A DNA stretch of 64,000 nucleotides from Chitinophaga pinensis. GTDB taxonomy: Bacteria; Bacteroidota; Bacteroidia; B-17B0; Aurantibacillaceae. The stretch lies in assembly GCA_945860225.1 (NCBI GenBank), contig CAMAPT010000006.1, forward strand, positions 1 through 64,000, written 5' to 3'. The notes under the pieces were generated by a model. That model made no database searches. It was not told where the DNA came from and saw nothing but the letters and a program-made list of their open reading frames with translations. Position 1 is the stretch's first letter. Every line of letters begins with the position of its first letter. Shown piece after piece: positions 9,200 through 17,416 of this stretch. The position numbers and the translations under genes were made by a program.

Positions 9200-10447
9200 T
9201 TATTCACCTGGAGTTTGATGAATACCTATTATTTTTAAATGTTCCCAAAATTGTGGATATGATTTTGAAACCACATCTGCATGTTCAATGCTAATAAAAT
9301 CGAATAAAAGAGATAATGGAGCAAAACTCATCGCCATCCGATGATCGTTGTATGTTTTAATCTGTAAGGGGCCAACTACATGATTATTTATAGGTTCATA
9401 CTGTAAACAATTGTTTTTAACTTCAAGATTAATTCCAAATTTTTCAAATTCATTTTGCAAAGCTTCCAGCCTATTTGTTTCTTTAATTTTCAATGTTTGT
9501 AATCCGGAAAAGGAAAAAGGCACTTTTAAACCCATACAAGTACAAGCTAGTGTTTGAACTATATCAGGACATTGAATAAAGTTATATAATAATGGGTTGC
9601 GTTGATGAAGTTGTGATTTGGTAATCAAAATTTCATTATCTCCATAACTAGTTAAAACCCCTAGTTGCTTAAATATTAAGTCGCAGACAGAATCGGCTTG
9701 TAAGCTATTTTTAAACAATCCCACTAGCTTAAGATTATTATTTATTTCAGATAATGCTATCATACTGTAATAATAAGAAGCTGCGCTCCAATCTCCTTCA
9801 ACTAAATAAGTAGATTTTGAATAGGAATAAGGAACAGGATTTACTATAATTTGATTATTGATCCAGTTTACAGATGCTCCAAAAGCTCGCATGATGTCAA
9901 TTGTCATATTAACATATGGAGCAGATACTAACTCACCTTGAATCGTAAGTCTTAACCCATTAGTAAAATAAGGTGCAACAAGTAATAAAGATGTAATAAA
10001 CTGACTACTTACATTGCCACTAATAGACGCATTTCCTCCACTTAATTGTCTGCCTTCGAGTATAAGAGGTGGGAAACCTTCCTTATGCTTATATATAATA
10101 TTCGCTCCTAAATCCTTTAAAACCTCTACTAAATCTTTAATAGGCCTTTGTTGTAACCTATCAGAACCCGTCAGTTCAAACCGACCATTTTTTAATGATA
10201 AAAAAGCAGTCAAAAAACGCATGTCAGTACCCGCATGCCCTACATTTATAAGACTAGTAGATTCAATATTTTCTAACGCTTTTTGTAAAAAATATGTATC
10301 ATCTGAATCAGACAAATTTTCAATAAAAAAAGGCAAATTTGATAATGCTTTAATAATCAACACGCGATTACTAATACTTTTAGAACCTGGTAAATGTATT
10401 CTTTCAGAAATAATACCCTGTGCCGGTCGATGTAACCTTAAATTCAT
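9200..10447 (-). CDS. aroA: 3-phosphoshikimate 1-carboxyvinyltransferase (EPSP synthase)
   Basis: Transfers enolpyruvate from phosphoenolpyruvate to shikimate-3-phosphate in aromatic amino-acid biosynthesis. The 415-residue protein has LPGSKSISNRVLIIKAL near the N-terminus (phosphate and PEP binding), GHAGTDMRFL (usually GNAGTAMR), a KETNRLEAL motif and NDHRMAMSFAPL near the C-terminus. GHAGTD differs from the common consensus but is a pattern I associate with Bacteroidota homologues. It is the last gene of a minus-strand cluster; its start lies 3 bases after the stop of the upstream barrel gene, so the two are very probably co-transcribed. Other shikimate genes are absent here. Confidence 0.95.
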   Translation of the reverse strand: MNLRLHRPAQGIISERIHLPGSKSISNRVLIIKALSNLPFFIENLSDSDDTYFLQKALENIESTSLINVGHAGTDMRFLTAFLSLKNGRFELTGSDRLQQRPIKDLVEVLKDLGANIIYKHKEGFPPLILEGRQLSGGNASISGNVSSQFITSLLLVAPYFTNGLRLTIQGELVSAPYVNMTIDIMRAFGASVNWINNQIIVNPVPYSYSKSTYLVEGDWSAASYYYSMIALSEINNNLKLVGLFKNSLQADSVCDLIFKQLGVLTSYGDNEILITKSQLHQRNPLLYNFIQCPDIVQTLACTCMGLKVPFSFSGLQTLKIKETNRLEALQNEFEKFGINLEVKNNCLQYEPINNHVVGPLQIKTYNDHRMAMSFAPLSLLFDFISIEHADVVSKSYPQFWEHLKIIGIHQTPGE

Positions 10448-10450
10448 GAT

Positions 10451-11290
10451 TTATAATTTAAATCCAACGGTTATTAAGAGCATTTTGCTATTGATAAATA
10501 AACTGTTTGGTGCAAACGATTTTTCAAAATAAAAAGCCGATAAGTCATATCTGTATTGTGTTTCAAAAAAAATAGCCTTATTTGTTGAAAGGATATTTTT
10601 TTGACAACCAAATCCTAAAGTTAAAAAAGAGCTATTAACAGAACTTAATAAAGAGTTTTTAAATAATAATCTTACAGATTGGTTTTCCAACTCGCCTTCA
10701 TTATCAGTTACTTGCAATTTTCCTCTCATAAGCCACCTGTGGCAATATCCTCCAAATATATGGCTTGAAAACTTAGTATTACTTTCTTTTTGAAATGAAT
10801 ACTTAAGCTGAATTGGAAAATTCAGTTCATTTACAGTTAACGCGTATTGATATTTTAATCTACTGGGCACATATAACTTTAAACTGTCTTCATAAAAATA
10901 GTACGATTTAAAATTAATGCCATGAAACGAATACTCTATTCCTACTATCAAAAAATTTTGGCCGCTCTTATCTAAACAGAATTCTTTTTTTAGAGATAAG
11001 TTAAATGCTTTTTTAGAAGTAGGATTAGCCGTATGGTGTATATTGGTATTGTAAAAACCAATCATTGGAGAAAAACTAAAAATGGTTTTTGATTGTTTAT
11101 TTTTCAATCCATACTCGTTTCCCAATGAAGGTTGTTTTTCTACTTGAGCTGATATTGGTGTAAAAAGTGTGGAAATAAACAACAACAATAGCCAATGTAA
11201 ATAATTTGAAAAATTCTTATTTGACTTGCGATGATAATATATATATGGAGGCATATAGGGATGACCAGAATTTTTGCAATCCAAAAACAT
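10451..11290 (-). CDS. Predicted outer-membrane beta-barrel protein, function unknown
   Basis: A 279-residue protein with a hydrophobic signal segment ending FTPISAQ (residue ~49). Alternating-pattern strands follow (IVGIEYSFHGINF, FPIQLKYSFQ, IFGGYCHRWLMRGKL, FLTLGFGCQKN), ending in LLITVGFKL, typical of small Bacteroidota porin-like barrels. The ATG at 11254 would shorten the signal to 37 residues and is also possible. It sits between DUF2480 (24-base gap) and aroA (3-base gap) on the same strand. No specific substrate or partner can be named. Confidence 0.75.
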   Translation of the reverse strand: MFLDCKNSGHPYMPPYIYYHRKSNKNFSNYLHWLLLLFISTLFTPISAQVEKQPSLGNEYGLKNKQSKTIFSFSPMIGFYNTNIHHTANPTSKKAFNLSLKKEFCLDKSGQNFLIVGIEYSFHGINFKSYYFYEDSLKLYVPSRLKYQYALTVNELNFPIQLKYSFQKESNTKFSSHIFGGYCHRWLMRGKLQVTDNEGELENQSVRLLFKNSLLSSVNSSFLTLGFGCQKNILSTNKAIFFETQYRYDLSAFYFEKSFAPNSLFINSKMLLITVGFKL

Positions 11291-11314
11291 CAGGTATTTT
11301 AGATTCTGATAAAA

Positions 11315-11830
11315 TTACCTCACAATAGAATTTTTGTATAATGGAACCGTACTACAAGGCTCTCCGTACATAATAGATTTTGCAAAAGGTCTCAATCCTT
11401 TTACTAATTCAACATAAGCATTAGTAGAAACAGGCAAATTGCTACAGCCTTTTATAACAATTCTTTGATTTGTATACTTAGAATAATCTATGCCTTTTAA
11501 AACATCACTAAATAATAAGGCTTCTAAAGTTTCAAGATTTCCAAAAATTATTTTTTTCGCGTAAGGTTCAAGCGAAATACTAACCAACATAAAAGCCCAT
11601 GTTGGTATAATAGCGTCTGCCGTACAAGTTATGGCAACTAATTTATCCTGATAAAAGGTCCAATCATGTTGTTTGATAAATTCTCTAAAATCTTTTTCTT
11701 TCAAAATCAATTCATGAAATAAAAGAGACCTTAAATCAAATAAAACACGTTCACCATTTGGATAAAATTCCTCCAAATCAATTGTAATCAATCCACTATT
11801 TGCAACTTTATTTATAATTTCTTCTGACAT
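11315..11830 (-). CDS. DUF2480 family protein
   Basis: Recognised from the family pattern MSEEIINKVANSGLITIDLEEFYP...ERVLFDLRS...LILKEKDFREFIK and the C-terminal GLRPFAKSIMYGEPCSTVPLYK. The start was set at the ATG at 11830 (171 aa), because family members begin M-S/A-E-E; an ATG four codons upstream is possible. The function is not established. The family is largely confined to Bacteroidota and I recall it near Fe-S assembly genes. The gene directly upstream on the same strand here is a SufT-like protein, 26 bases away. One conserved Cys lies in the GEPCSTVP motif. Confidence 0.85.
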   Translation of the reverse strand: MSEEIINKVANSGLITIDLEEFYPNGERVLFDLRSLLFHELILKEKDFREFIKQHDWTFYQDKLVAITCTADAIIPTWAFMLVSISLEPYAKKIIFGNLETLEALLFSDVLKGIDYSKYTNQRIVIKGCSNLPVSTNAYVELVKGLRPFAKSIMYGEPCSTVPLYKNSIVR

Positions 11831-11856
11831 AGAAACGTACACTAAAAAATTAGTGA

Positions 11857-12186
11857 TTACATGAAGCCTAACTCTAACTGAGCTACTTCACTCATCATAT
11901 CCTTCGTCCAAGTCGGTTCAAAGGTTAGTTTTAACTCAGCTGACTTTATACCCGGCACTAATTTTAACTTATTCTCCACCTCAGCTGGCAACGATTCGGC
12001 CACAGGACAATTAGGCGAAGTTAATGTCATTGTAATCTTAAGCTCGCTGTCATCATTTAAATCCAATTCATAAATCAGTCCTAATTCCCATACATCAACA
12101 GGTATTTCAGGATCATAACAAGTTTTTATTTCATCGATTACTCGTTGAATCAATTCGGTATCTTTTGTAATTATGATTGCACCCAT
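11857..12186 (-). CDS. SufT-like MIP18/DUF59 iron-sulfur cluster assembly factor
   Basis: A 109-residue single-domain DUF59 protein: TCYDPEIPVDVWELGLIYEL in the N-terminal half, then MTLTSPNCPVAESLP with the characteristic Cys, then VPGIKSAELKLTFEPTWTKDMMS. This family assists Fe-S cluster maturation or transfer (SufT, PaaD-like, MIP18). The remainder of the SUF operon is not in the window. It lies between a DUF1571 protein (39 bases upstream) and DUF2480 (26 bases downstream), consistent with a five-gene transcript ending in aroA. PaaD of phenylacetate degradation is less likely because no paa genes are near. Confidence 0.85.
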   Translation of the reverse strand: MGAIIITKDTELIQRVIDEIKTCYDPEIPVDVWELGLIYELDLNDDSELKITMTLTSPNCPVAESLPAEVENKLKLVPGIKSAELKLTFEPTWTKDMMSEVAQLELGFM

Positions 12187-12225
12187 AGTCCTATTTAACC
12201 AATAGATTTAATTATTGTTTAATGT

Positions 12226-13089
12226 TTAAAATTTATAATCTTTATAATCTTTTGTAAATTCTGCGTCATCAATCTTAGGATTTACCTGTAAAAAGTGATA
12301 ATCGTATTGTTCAAATAATCCTTTATCATCTAAAATTTTGATGCTTATTGGCAAAAAATATAGTTGATCAATGTATAAGGTAACATGTTTGGCATAAGCT
12401 GTAGGAACTTTTAAAACTTGGCCTCTTTTAAGTATGTCAAAATAATCGTTCAATTTTGGATTTATTTCCAAAATCATATATTCACTCACATGCAACTTTC
12501 TTGCTATAGAGGTAATGCTTTCATTGTCTCCAACGGTGTAATTTTCATATCCAAAATCCTTATTATCAATAATGATTTTATAACAAGGTCGGTTATTTAT
12601 TCGTTCCTCGCCCTCTATTCTAAAATATTGGTCAAATTTATCTCCATATTTGGTTGCAATGTACCTAATGACACTTCCAAAGTAATCAACACCCATTTCG
12701 TTGAGTGTGTGATGTTGGTCTTGTCTCATTAAAAATCCCAATGGATCCAAACTTAAATTGACATAAGGAAATGAATTAGGTTTAACATAAGCTTTATTAC
12801 CATTCCAACCATCCACCCATAACAATTCTATGCCCTTTATGTACAAATAAATTTTTCGAGGCTTTCGATTCAATTTGACAGAAGATTCATAATAATTATA
12901 TCCTTTTTTACCTCGTTCAATAATTTTAAGACTATATTTCAATCGCTCCAAATCATTGATGGATTTAATCATTTTAAAAACGATATCCTTGGTATGATAC
13001 GGAGTTTTTTGAGCAAAAGATACTAAACACAAACTCGAAAATAGAAGAAAAAAGAATCCTTTAAGGGTTTTATTTTTAAATTTAAACAT
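12226..13089 (-). CDS. Secreted DUF1571-like protein with an inserted LysM domain
   Basis: Signal peptide of ~26 residues (GFFFLLFSSLCLVSFAQ). Residues ~30-182 and ~233-287 resemble one LolA/DUF1571-like beta-sheet fold (RKIYLYIKGIELLWVDGWNGNKAYV, then LYIDQLYFLPISIKILDDKGLFEQYDYHF). Residues ~183-230 form a LysM peptidoglycan-binding motif (NYTVGDNESITSIARKLHVS...LKRGQVLKVP) placed between these halves. The likely location is the periplasm, bound to peptidoglycan; the actual substrate is unknown. It is the first gene of the minus-strand cluster ending in aroA. A perfect TACCTTTG box lies just upstream, so the leader is only a few bases long. Confidence 0.78.
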   Translation of the reverse strand: MFKFKNKTLKGFFFLLFSSLCLVSFAQKTPYHTKDIVFKMIKSINDLERLKYSLKIIERGKKGYNYYESSVKLNRKPRKIYLYIKGIELLWVDGWNGNKAYVKPNSFPYVNLSLDPLGFLMRQDQHHTLNEMGVDYFGSVIRYIATKYGDKFDQYFRIEGEERINNRPCYKIIIDNKDFGYENYTVGDNESITSIARKLHVSEYMILEINPKLNDYFDILKRGQVLKVPTAYAKHVTLYIDQLYFLPISIKILDDKGLFEQYDYHFLQVNPKIDDAEFTKDYKDYKF

Positions 13090-13095
13090 GCCTTA

Positions 13096-13103
13096 CAAAG
13101 GTA
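13096..13103 (-). promoter_or_regulatory. Putative -7 box (TACCTTTG) of the DUF1571-to-aroA cluster
   Basis: Exact TAnnTTTG on the minus strand, ending 6 bases before the ATG at 13089. This implies an almost leaderless mRNA. No convincing -33 box is visible. Confidence 0.5.
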
Positions 13104-13227
13104 AAATAATCTTTAATAAATGTTAGGTAATTAATCGTTCTTTGTTTTCGAATGAATAACGATCTAAAAAATGTTCATAACGTGTTAATTTCTGTTGAAA
13201 ATTCATAATACACTGAAAAATAGAGGG

Positions 13228-13258
13228 TTGATGAAAAAATCTTTTTTTTCTATCTTTG
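13228..13258 (+). promoter_or_regulatory. Promoter of the HU-SPOR gene
   Basis: TTG at 13228-13230, 20-base spacer, TATCTTTG at 13251-13258, 44 bases before the ATG. Confidence 0.6.
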
Positions 13259-13302
13259 TTAAGCGTTTGATTTATTAAAATAACAGTACATTCGAACACT
13301 AA

Positions 13303-14373
13303 ATGATTCAATTTTATCAAATAACTACCATTATTGCCGAACTGTTGCACAAACATGATTGTGTAATTATACCTGATTTTGGGGGTTTTGTTGCACGAAA
13401 TTTCAGTTCAAATTTTAGTAAAGGCAATAATTTATTGTATCCACAAGCTAAACACGTTATTTTTAATAAAAATTTAATTCATAACGATGGTTTATTGATT
13501 TCTGCATTGATGGAAAAAAACCATAGTTCGTTATTAGAATCCACTAGAAAAATTGAAGACTACAAAGATTATGTTCTGTCTTTATTAACTATTAAAAAAC
13601 GTTTTGAATTAACAAACATTGGTCTGTTATACATCGATCATGAAAATAATTTACGTTTTGAAGCCAAGGTTGATGTTAACTTCTTACTTGATTCTTTTGG
13701 ATTAGGGCCAATTGTTGCAAATGAACTGTTCATTGAGCCTCAAAAGCAACTTGTAACGAGCCAATTTGAAGATAGAAGACCTGTAGTTGAATTATCTGTT
13801 CCAAGAAAAAAACAATATCGAAAACTGGTTGCTCTCGCTTTAGGATTACCCGTTACGATGTCGTTCTTACTTTTTGCAGCTTACTCGAAACCCATGAAGC
13901 CTCTATTGGAGTCCTCGATTAATCCTTTTTATTCCCCTGAAACAACGTATTCTCCCAAAAAACAAACTCACCATAAAGCCATTTTTATAAACCCAGTGCA
14001 ACAAACATCCTTATTAGTAGATGCAAATGGTTTTGCCAGCTTTAAATTATCTGAATACGGTAACGTGCTAGTTGCTTCGGAGCGAAATAATTTTGAAGTA
14101 TTAACAACACATAGTGTCAAACATACAATAAATCATACCGAATCATCGGCATATAATTTTCAAGTTGTGGTTGGATGTTTTAGTATAGAAGAAAATGCTC
14201 AAAAATTAGTTAAGGAATTAAAATCACAACAATTAGATGGGTATATTTCTGGTTTAAACAAGAAAGGATTACACGTGGTAAGTTGTGGGAAATTTAACAA
14301 CAAAGAAAAAGCAAACTCGATGCTATCTGCTATTCGAGCTAATTATCCAAATGCTTGGATAATGTCGAAATAA
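13303..14373 (+). CDS. HU-like domain / SPOR domain fusion, single-pass membrane protein
   Basis: Residues ~1-140 match the HU-like (CCDC81-type) domain of Bacteroidota: MIQFYQITTIIAELLHKHDC, VIIPDFGGFVARN, and ELTNIGLLYIDHENNLRFE. A single hydrophobic segment lies at ~174-194 (VALALGLPVTMSFLLFAAY). The C-terminal ~284-355 is a SPOR domain (NFQVVVGCFSIEENAQKLVKEL...HVVSCGKFNNKEKANSML). SPOR domains bind denuded septal peptidoglycan, and HU-like folds bind DNA. The inferred topology puts the HU-like part in the cytoplasm and SPOR in the periplasm. A consensus promoter precedes it and a terminator overlaps its 3' end, so it is monocistronic. DNA binding is not shown by sequence alone. Confidence 0.88.
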   Translation: MIQFYQITTIIAELLHKHDCVIIPDFGGFVARNFSSNFSKGNNLLYPQAKHVIFNKNLIHNDGLLISALMEKNHSSLLESTRKIEDYKDYVLSLLTIKKRFELTNIGLLYIDHENNLRFEAKVDVNFLLDSFGLGPIVANELFIEPQKQLVTSQFEDRRPVVELSVPRKKQYRKLVALALGLPVTMSFLLFAAYSKPMKPLLESSINPFYSPETTYSPKKQTHHKAIFINPVQQTSLLVDANGFASFKLSEYGNVLVASERNNFEVLTTHSVKHTINHTESSAYNFQVVVGCFSIEENAQKLVKELKSQQLDGYISGLNKKGLHVVSCGKFNNKEKANSMLSAIRANYPNAWIMSK

Positions 14374-14404
14374 CCTACAAAGTCAATTTCGACATTATTT
14401 TTTC
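14361..14404 (+). terminator. Rho-independent terminator overlapping the HU-SPOR stop codon
   Basis: Stem aatgtcgaaa / tttcgacatt (10 bp, 16-base loop containing the stop codon) followed by attttttt. Confidence 0.8.
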
Positions 14405-14421
14405 AAAATGTATTTATGGTC

Positions 14422-15282
14422 TTAATTCAAATTAATGGTGTATGTTTTTCCATTAATTGTAACTGTGGCAATATCATCACAAACTCCGTTTCCAAAATCA
14501 ATATATCTAATTGCTTTTCCGGATGGAGCATGTTCAATTTTTCCTGAAATAAAATGTTTTTTACCCTGACCACAAGTCATATCTTTAATAAGTGGGGATG
14601 TAATAATAGAGGAAAAAGTCTTTCCACTAGTATTAGTTCCATTTGCCGACCCTGTGACACTATATTTATCATCTAAATAGGTTAACGTATTTTCACCCGC
14701 TATCCATTCTCTTTGACGATTAGATTGCCAAACAATAGTTCCGCCATTATTAGCCTTGAATATGAGTAAGTTAGCAGTTACCTGATACACTAAATGACCC
14801 GCTGAATTATCACCTAAATTTTTAATCGTTTTTGTTCCTGAAATGAGGTTCTCGTTTACAAAATAATTTTTGGGAGTGATTGTAATCACTGTACTTGAAT
14901 CTCTATAACGGCCGGTAAAATTAATAATTAGTGAGCCCCTTCTAAACTTAAAATCATTACATAAACAATTTGAAGTGCCAAAATTAACCGTAATTGTTTT
15001 AGAAGATGCCGCAATAGAATCTATCGTTACAGTGGCGCAAGATGTAGCAATTAATTCCCCAATATCTGCCATTCTGTATCCTGATACGCTACCAGATCTT
15101 CCCGCCTCATCCGTAATGTTAGAAATATCATCCACAATTGTAGATGCTAAAGATTGATCTTGAACTGCAGTTGTGTCCGAATCTGCCTCATCCGGTTCTT
15201 TGTCATTTTTTCTGCAAGAGACGATTACTGTAGTTAATGCTAATATTAAAAAGCCAATTCGTAATACTGATTTTGTTTTCAT
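14422..15282 (-). CDS. Predicted lipoprotein, function unknown
   Basis: A 286-residue protein with a type II signal peptide: hydrophobic IGFLILALTTVIVSC gives a lipobox-like VSC with Cys23. An Asp/Glu-rich linker (KNDKEPDEADSD) follows. The mature part is beta-rich with repeated strands (SKTITVNFGTSNC, SLIINFTGRYRDSSTVITITP, YSVTGSANGTNTSGK) and ends YIDFGNGVCDDIATVTING. Four or more Cys could form disulfides. I recognise no named family. It is convergent with the HU-SPOR gene and appears monocistronic. The acidic stretch after the lipid Cys resembles lipoprotein export signals reported in Bacteroidota, which would suggest surface exposure (inference). Confidence 0.75.
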   Translation of the reverse strand: MKTKSVLRIGFLILALTTVIVSCRKNDKEPDEADSDTTAVQDQSLASTIVDDISNITDEAGRSGSVSGYRMADIGELIATSCATVTIDSIAASSKTITVNFGTSNCLCNDFKFRRGSLIINFTGRYRDSSTVITITPKNYFVNENLISGTKTIKNLGDNSAGHLVYQVTANLLIFKANNGGTIVWQSNRQREWIAGENTLTYLDDKYSVTGSANGTNTSGKTFSSIITSPLIKDMTCGQGKKHFISGKIEHAPSGKAIRYIDFGNGVCDDIATVTINGKTYTINLN

Positions 15283-15453
15283 ATGTAGATTTTTATTGCT
15301 TTTTAGTTGTCATATGGTATACGCCATGTATCTTCATTTGTGTTTGTGCGCGCAGCACATGGCTATTTCATAATAAGTAATTTTTGATATTTAAAGATTA
15401 GACTATTGAGCAAATACAAAGTTTAATTGTGTAATTTAATTATTTCGTTTTAA

Positions 15454-15487
15454 ACAAAAAAGCTCACCAGAACAAATTGATGAGCTT
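15454..15487 (-). terminator. Rho-independent terminator of lepA
   Basis: Read on the minus strand: stem aagctca / tgagctt (7 bp, 14-base loop) followed by six T residues, 23 bases after the lepA stop. Confidence 0.75.
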
Positions 15488-15509
15488 AATGACACTTATT
15501 TCATTAGAA

Positions 15510-17300
15510 TTAGTCGTTTAATTTTAAAACAGCCATAAAAGCACTCTGTGGAATTTCCACATTACCTACTGCCTTCATACGTTTTTTACCTTCTTTTTGT
15601 TTTTCTAATAATTTACGTTTACGGCTAATATCACCACCATAACATTTAGCCGTTACATCTTTTCTCATGGCACTAATGGTTTCACGAGAAATAATTTTAG
15701 CTCCAATAGCTGCCTGAATTGGAATTTCAAACTGTTGTTTTGGAATTAATTCTTTCAATTTTTCGCATATTTTTTTACCAAAATGATATGAATTACTTCT
15801 GTGTATCAAACAAGATAGTGCATCCACCGGCTCTCCCTTCAATAAAATATCTAACTTTACTAAGTCAGATTCTCTCATGCCAATTGGATGATAATCAAAC
15901 GAAGCGTAACCCTTAGAAATTGATTTTAATCTGTCAAAAAAATCAAACACTACTTCTCCCAAAGGCATCTCAAAAACCAATTCAACCCTATCTGCTGTCA
16001 AGTAGTTTTGATTAACAATAACACCTCGCTTCTCAATACACAAACTCATCACAGGTCCTATAAACTCAGATTTTGTAATAATATTTGACTTTATATAGGG
16101 TTCTTCAATGTAATTAATTTTTGCAGGATCTGGTAAATCACTTGGATTATTGACTTTTACAACTTCTCCATCTGTTTTAAATGCTGTATAGGAAACATTG
16201 GGTACTGTTGTAATAACGGTCATTTTAAATTCACGCTCCAAACGCTCTTGTACAATTTCCATGTGAAGCATTCCTAAAAAACCACATCTAAACCCAAATC
16301 CTAATGCCAACGATGATTCTGGTTCCCAAGTTAAAGAGGCATCATTTAATTGCAGCTTTTCCATACTGTATCGTAACTCCTCAAAATCTTCTGTATCTAC
16401 CGGATAAATACCTGCAAATACCATTGGTTTGACCTCCTCAAATCCATGAATACTCTCAATACAAGGATTGGCTACAGTGGTTAATGTATCTCCAACTTTT
16501 ACTTCTTTTGCTTCTTTTATACCCGAAATAATATACCCTACATCCCCGGTTTTTACAATATCACGTGGCTCAGGTTTTAACCTCAAAACACCAACTTCAT
16601 CAGCATTATATTCCATTCCCGTATTAACAAACTTCACTTTTTCTCCTTTTTTTATGCTACCATTGTAAATTCGGAAATAAGCAATAATACCTCTAAAAGA
16701 ATTAAACACCGAATCAAAAATCAAGGCTTGCAAAGGCGCTTGCTCTTCGCCATTTGGCGGTGGTATTCTGTTTACTATTTCTTCTAATATTTCATGTACA
16801 CCTAATCCTGTTTTACCAGAAGCCAACATAATTTCTTCTCTTTCACAACCCAACAAATCAACAATTTGATCCTTCACAATTTCAGGTTCTGCACTTGGTA
16901 AATCTATTTTATTTAGAATTGGTATAATCTTTAAATTGTGCTCTAAAGCCAAATATAAATTAGAAATGGTTTGAGCTTGAATGCCTTGCGCTGCATCTAC
17001 TATCAACAAAGCTCCTTCACAAGCTGCTATCGAACGGGATACTTCATAACTAAAATCTACGTGACCCGGAGTATCAATTAAGTTTAAGATATACTTTTCG
17101 CCTTTATAAACATAATCCATTTGGATAGCATGGCTTTTAATGGTAATGCCACGTTCTTTTTCCAAATCCATATCATCTAATACTTGATTCTGCATATCCC
17201 TTTTGGATACGGTATTAGTGTATTCCAACAACCTGTCGGCCAAAGTTGATTTACCATGATCTATATGGGCAATGATGCAAAAATTACGTATGTTTTTCAT
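15510..17300 (-). CDS. lepA: Elongation factor 4 (LepA)
   Basis: Ribosome-associated GTPase that acts on translating or stalled ribosomes. The 596-residue protein has family-normal length. GTPase motifs are G1 AHIDHGKST near the N-terminus, the effector region with [12 protein letters not shown]3 DTPGHVDF and G4 NKID. The LepA-specific C-terminal part ends with [30 protein letters not shown] box sits ~19 bases upstream of the ATG and a terminator follows. It appears monocistronic. Confidence 0.97.
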   Translation of the reverse strand: MKNIRNFCIIAHIDHGKSTLADRLLEYTNTVSKRDMQNQVLDDMDLEKERGITIKSHAIQMDYVYKGEKYILNLIDTPGHVDFSYEVSRSIAACEGALLIVDAAQGIQAQTISNLYLALEHNLKIIPILNKIDLPSAEPEIVKDQIVDLLGCEREEIMLASGKTGLGVHEILEEIVNRIPPPNGEEQAPLQALIFDSVFNSFRGIIAYFRIYNGSIKKGEKVKFVNTGMEYNADEVGVLRLKPEPRDIVKTGDVGYIISGIKEAKEVKVGDTLTTVANPCIESIHGFEEVKPMVFAGIYPVDTEDFEELRYSMEKLQLNDASLTWEPESSLALGFGFRCGFLGMLHMEIVQERLEREFKMTVITTVPNVSYTAFKTDGEVVKVNNPSDLPDPAKINYIEEPYIKSNIITKSEFIGPVMSLCIEKRGVIVNQNYLTADRVELVFEMPLGEVVFDFFDRLKSISKGYASFDYHPIGMRESDLVKLDILLKGEPVDALSCLIHRSNSYHFGKKICEKLKELIPKQQFEIPIQAAIGAKIISRETISAMRKDVTAKCYGGDISRKRKLLEKQKEGKKRMKAVGNVEIPQSAFMAVLKLND

Positions 17301-17318
17301 TTAAATTATATAAGTATG

Positions 17319-17326
17319 CAAAGATA
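17319..17326 (-). promoter_or_regulatory. Putative -7 box (TATCTTTG) of lepA
   Basis: Exact TAnnTTTG on the minus strand 18 bases before the ATG; no clear -33 TTTG. Confidence 0.5.
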
Positions 17327-17416
17327 CATCATTGAACTTAATTATCAGAATATGACGTGAAATATATCTGAATGTTACCCATTTAGCAAAAAAATACCGT
17401 TATGTTACTCCCTATT

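Noticed and set aside
9180-9213. Terminator of aroA
   Set aside because: The 8-bp stem has a mismatch and a long loop, and the T run starts ~11 bases after it; too weak to call.
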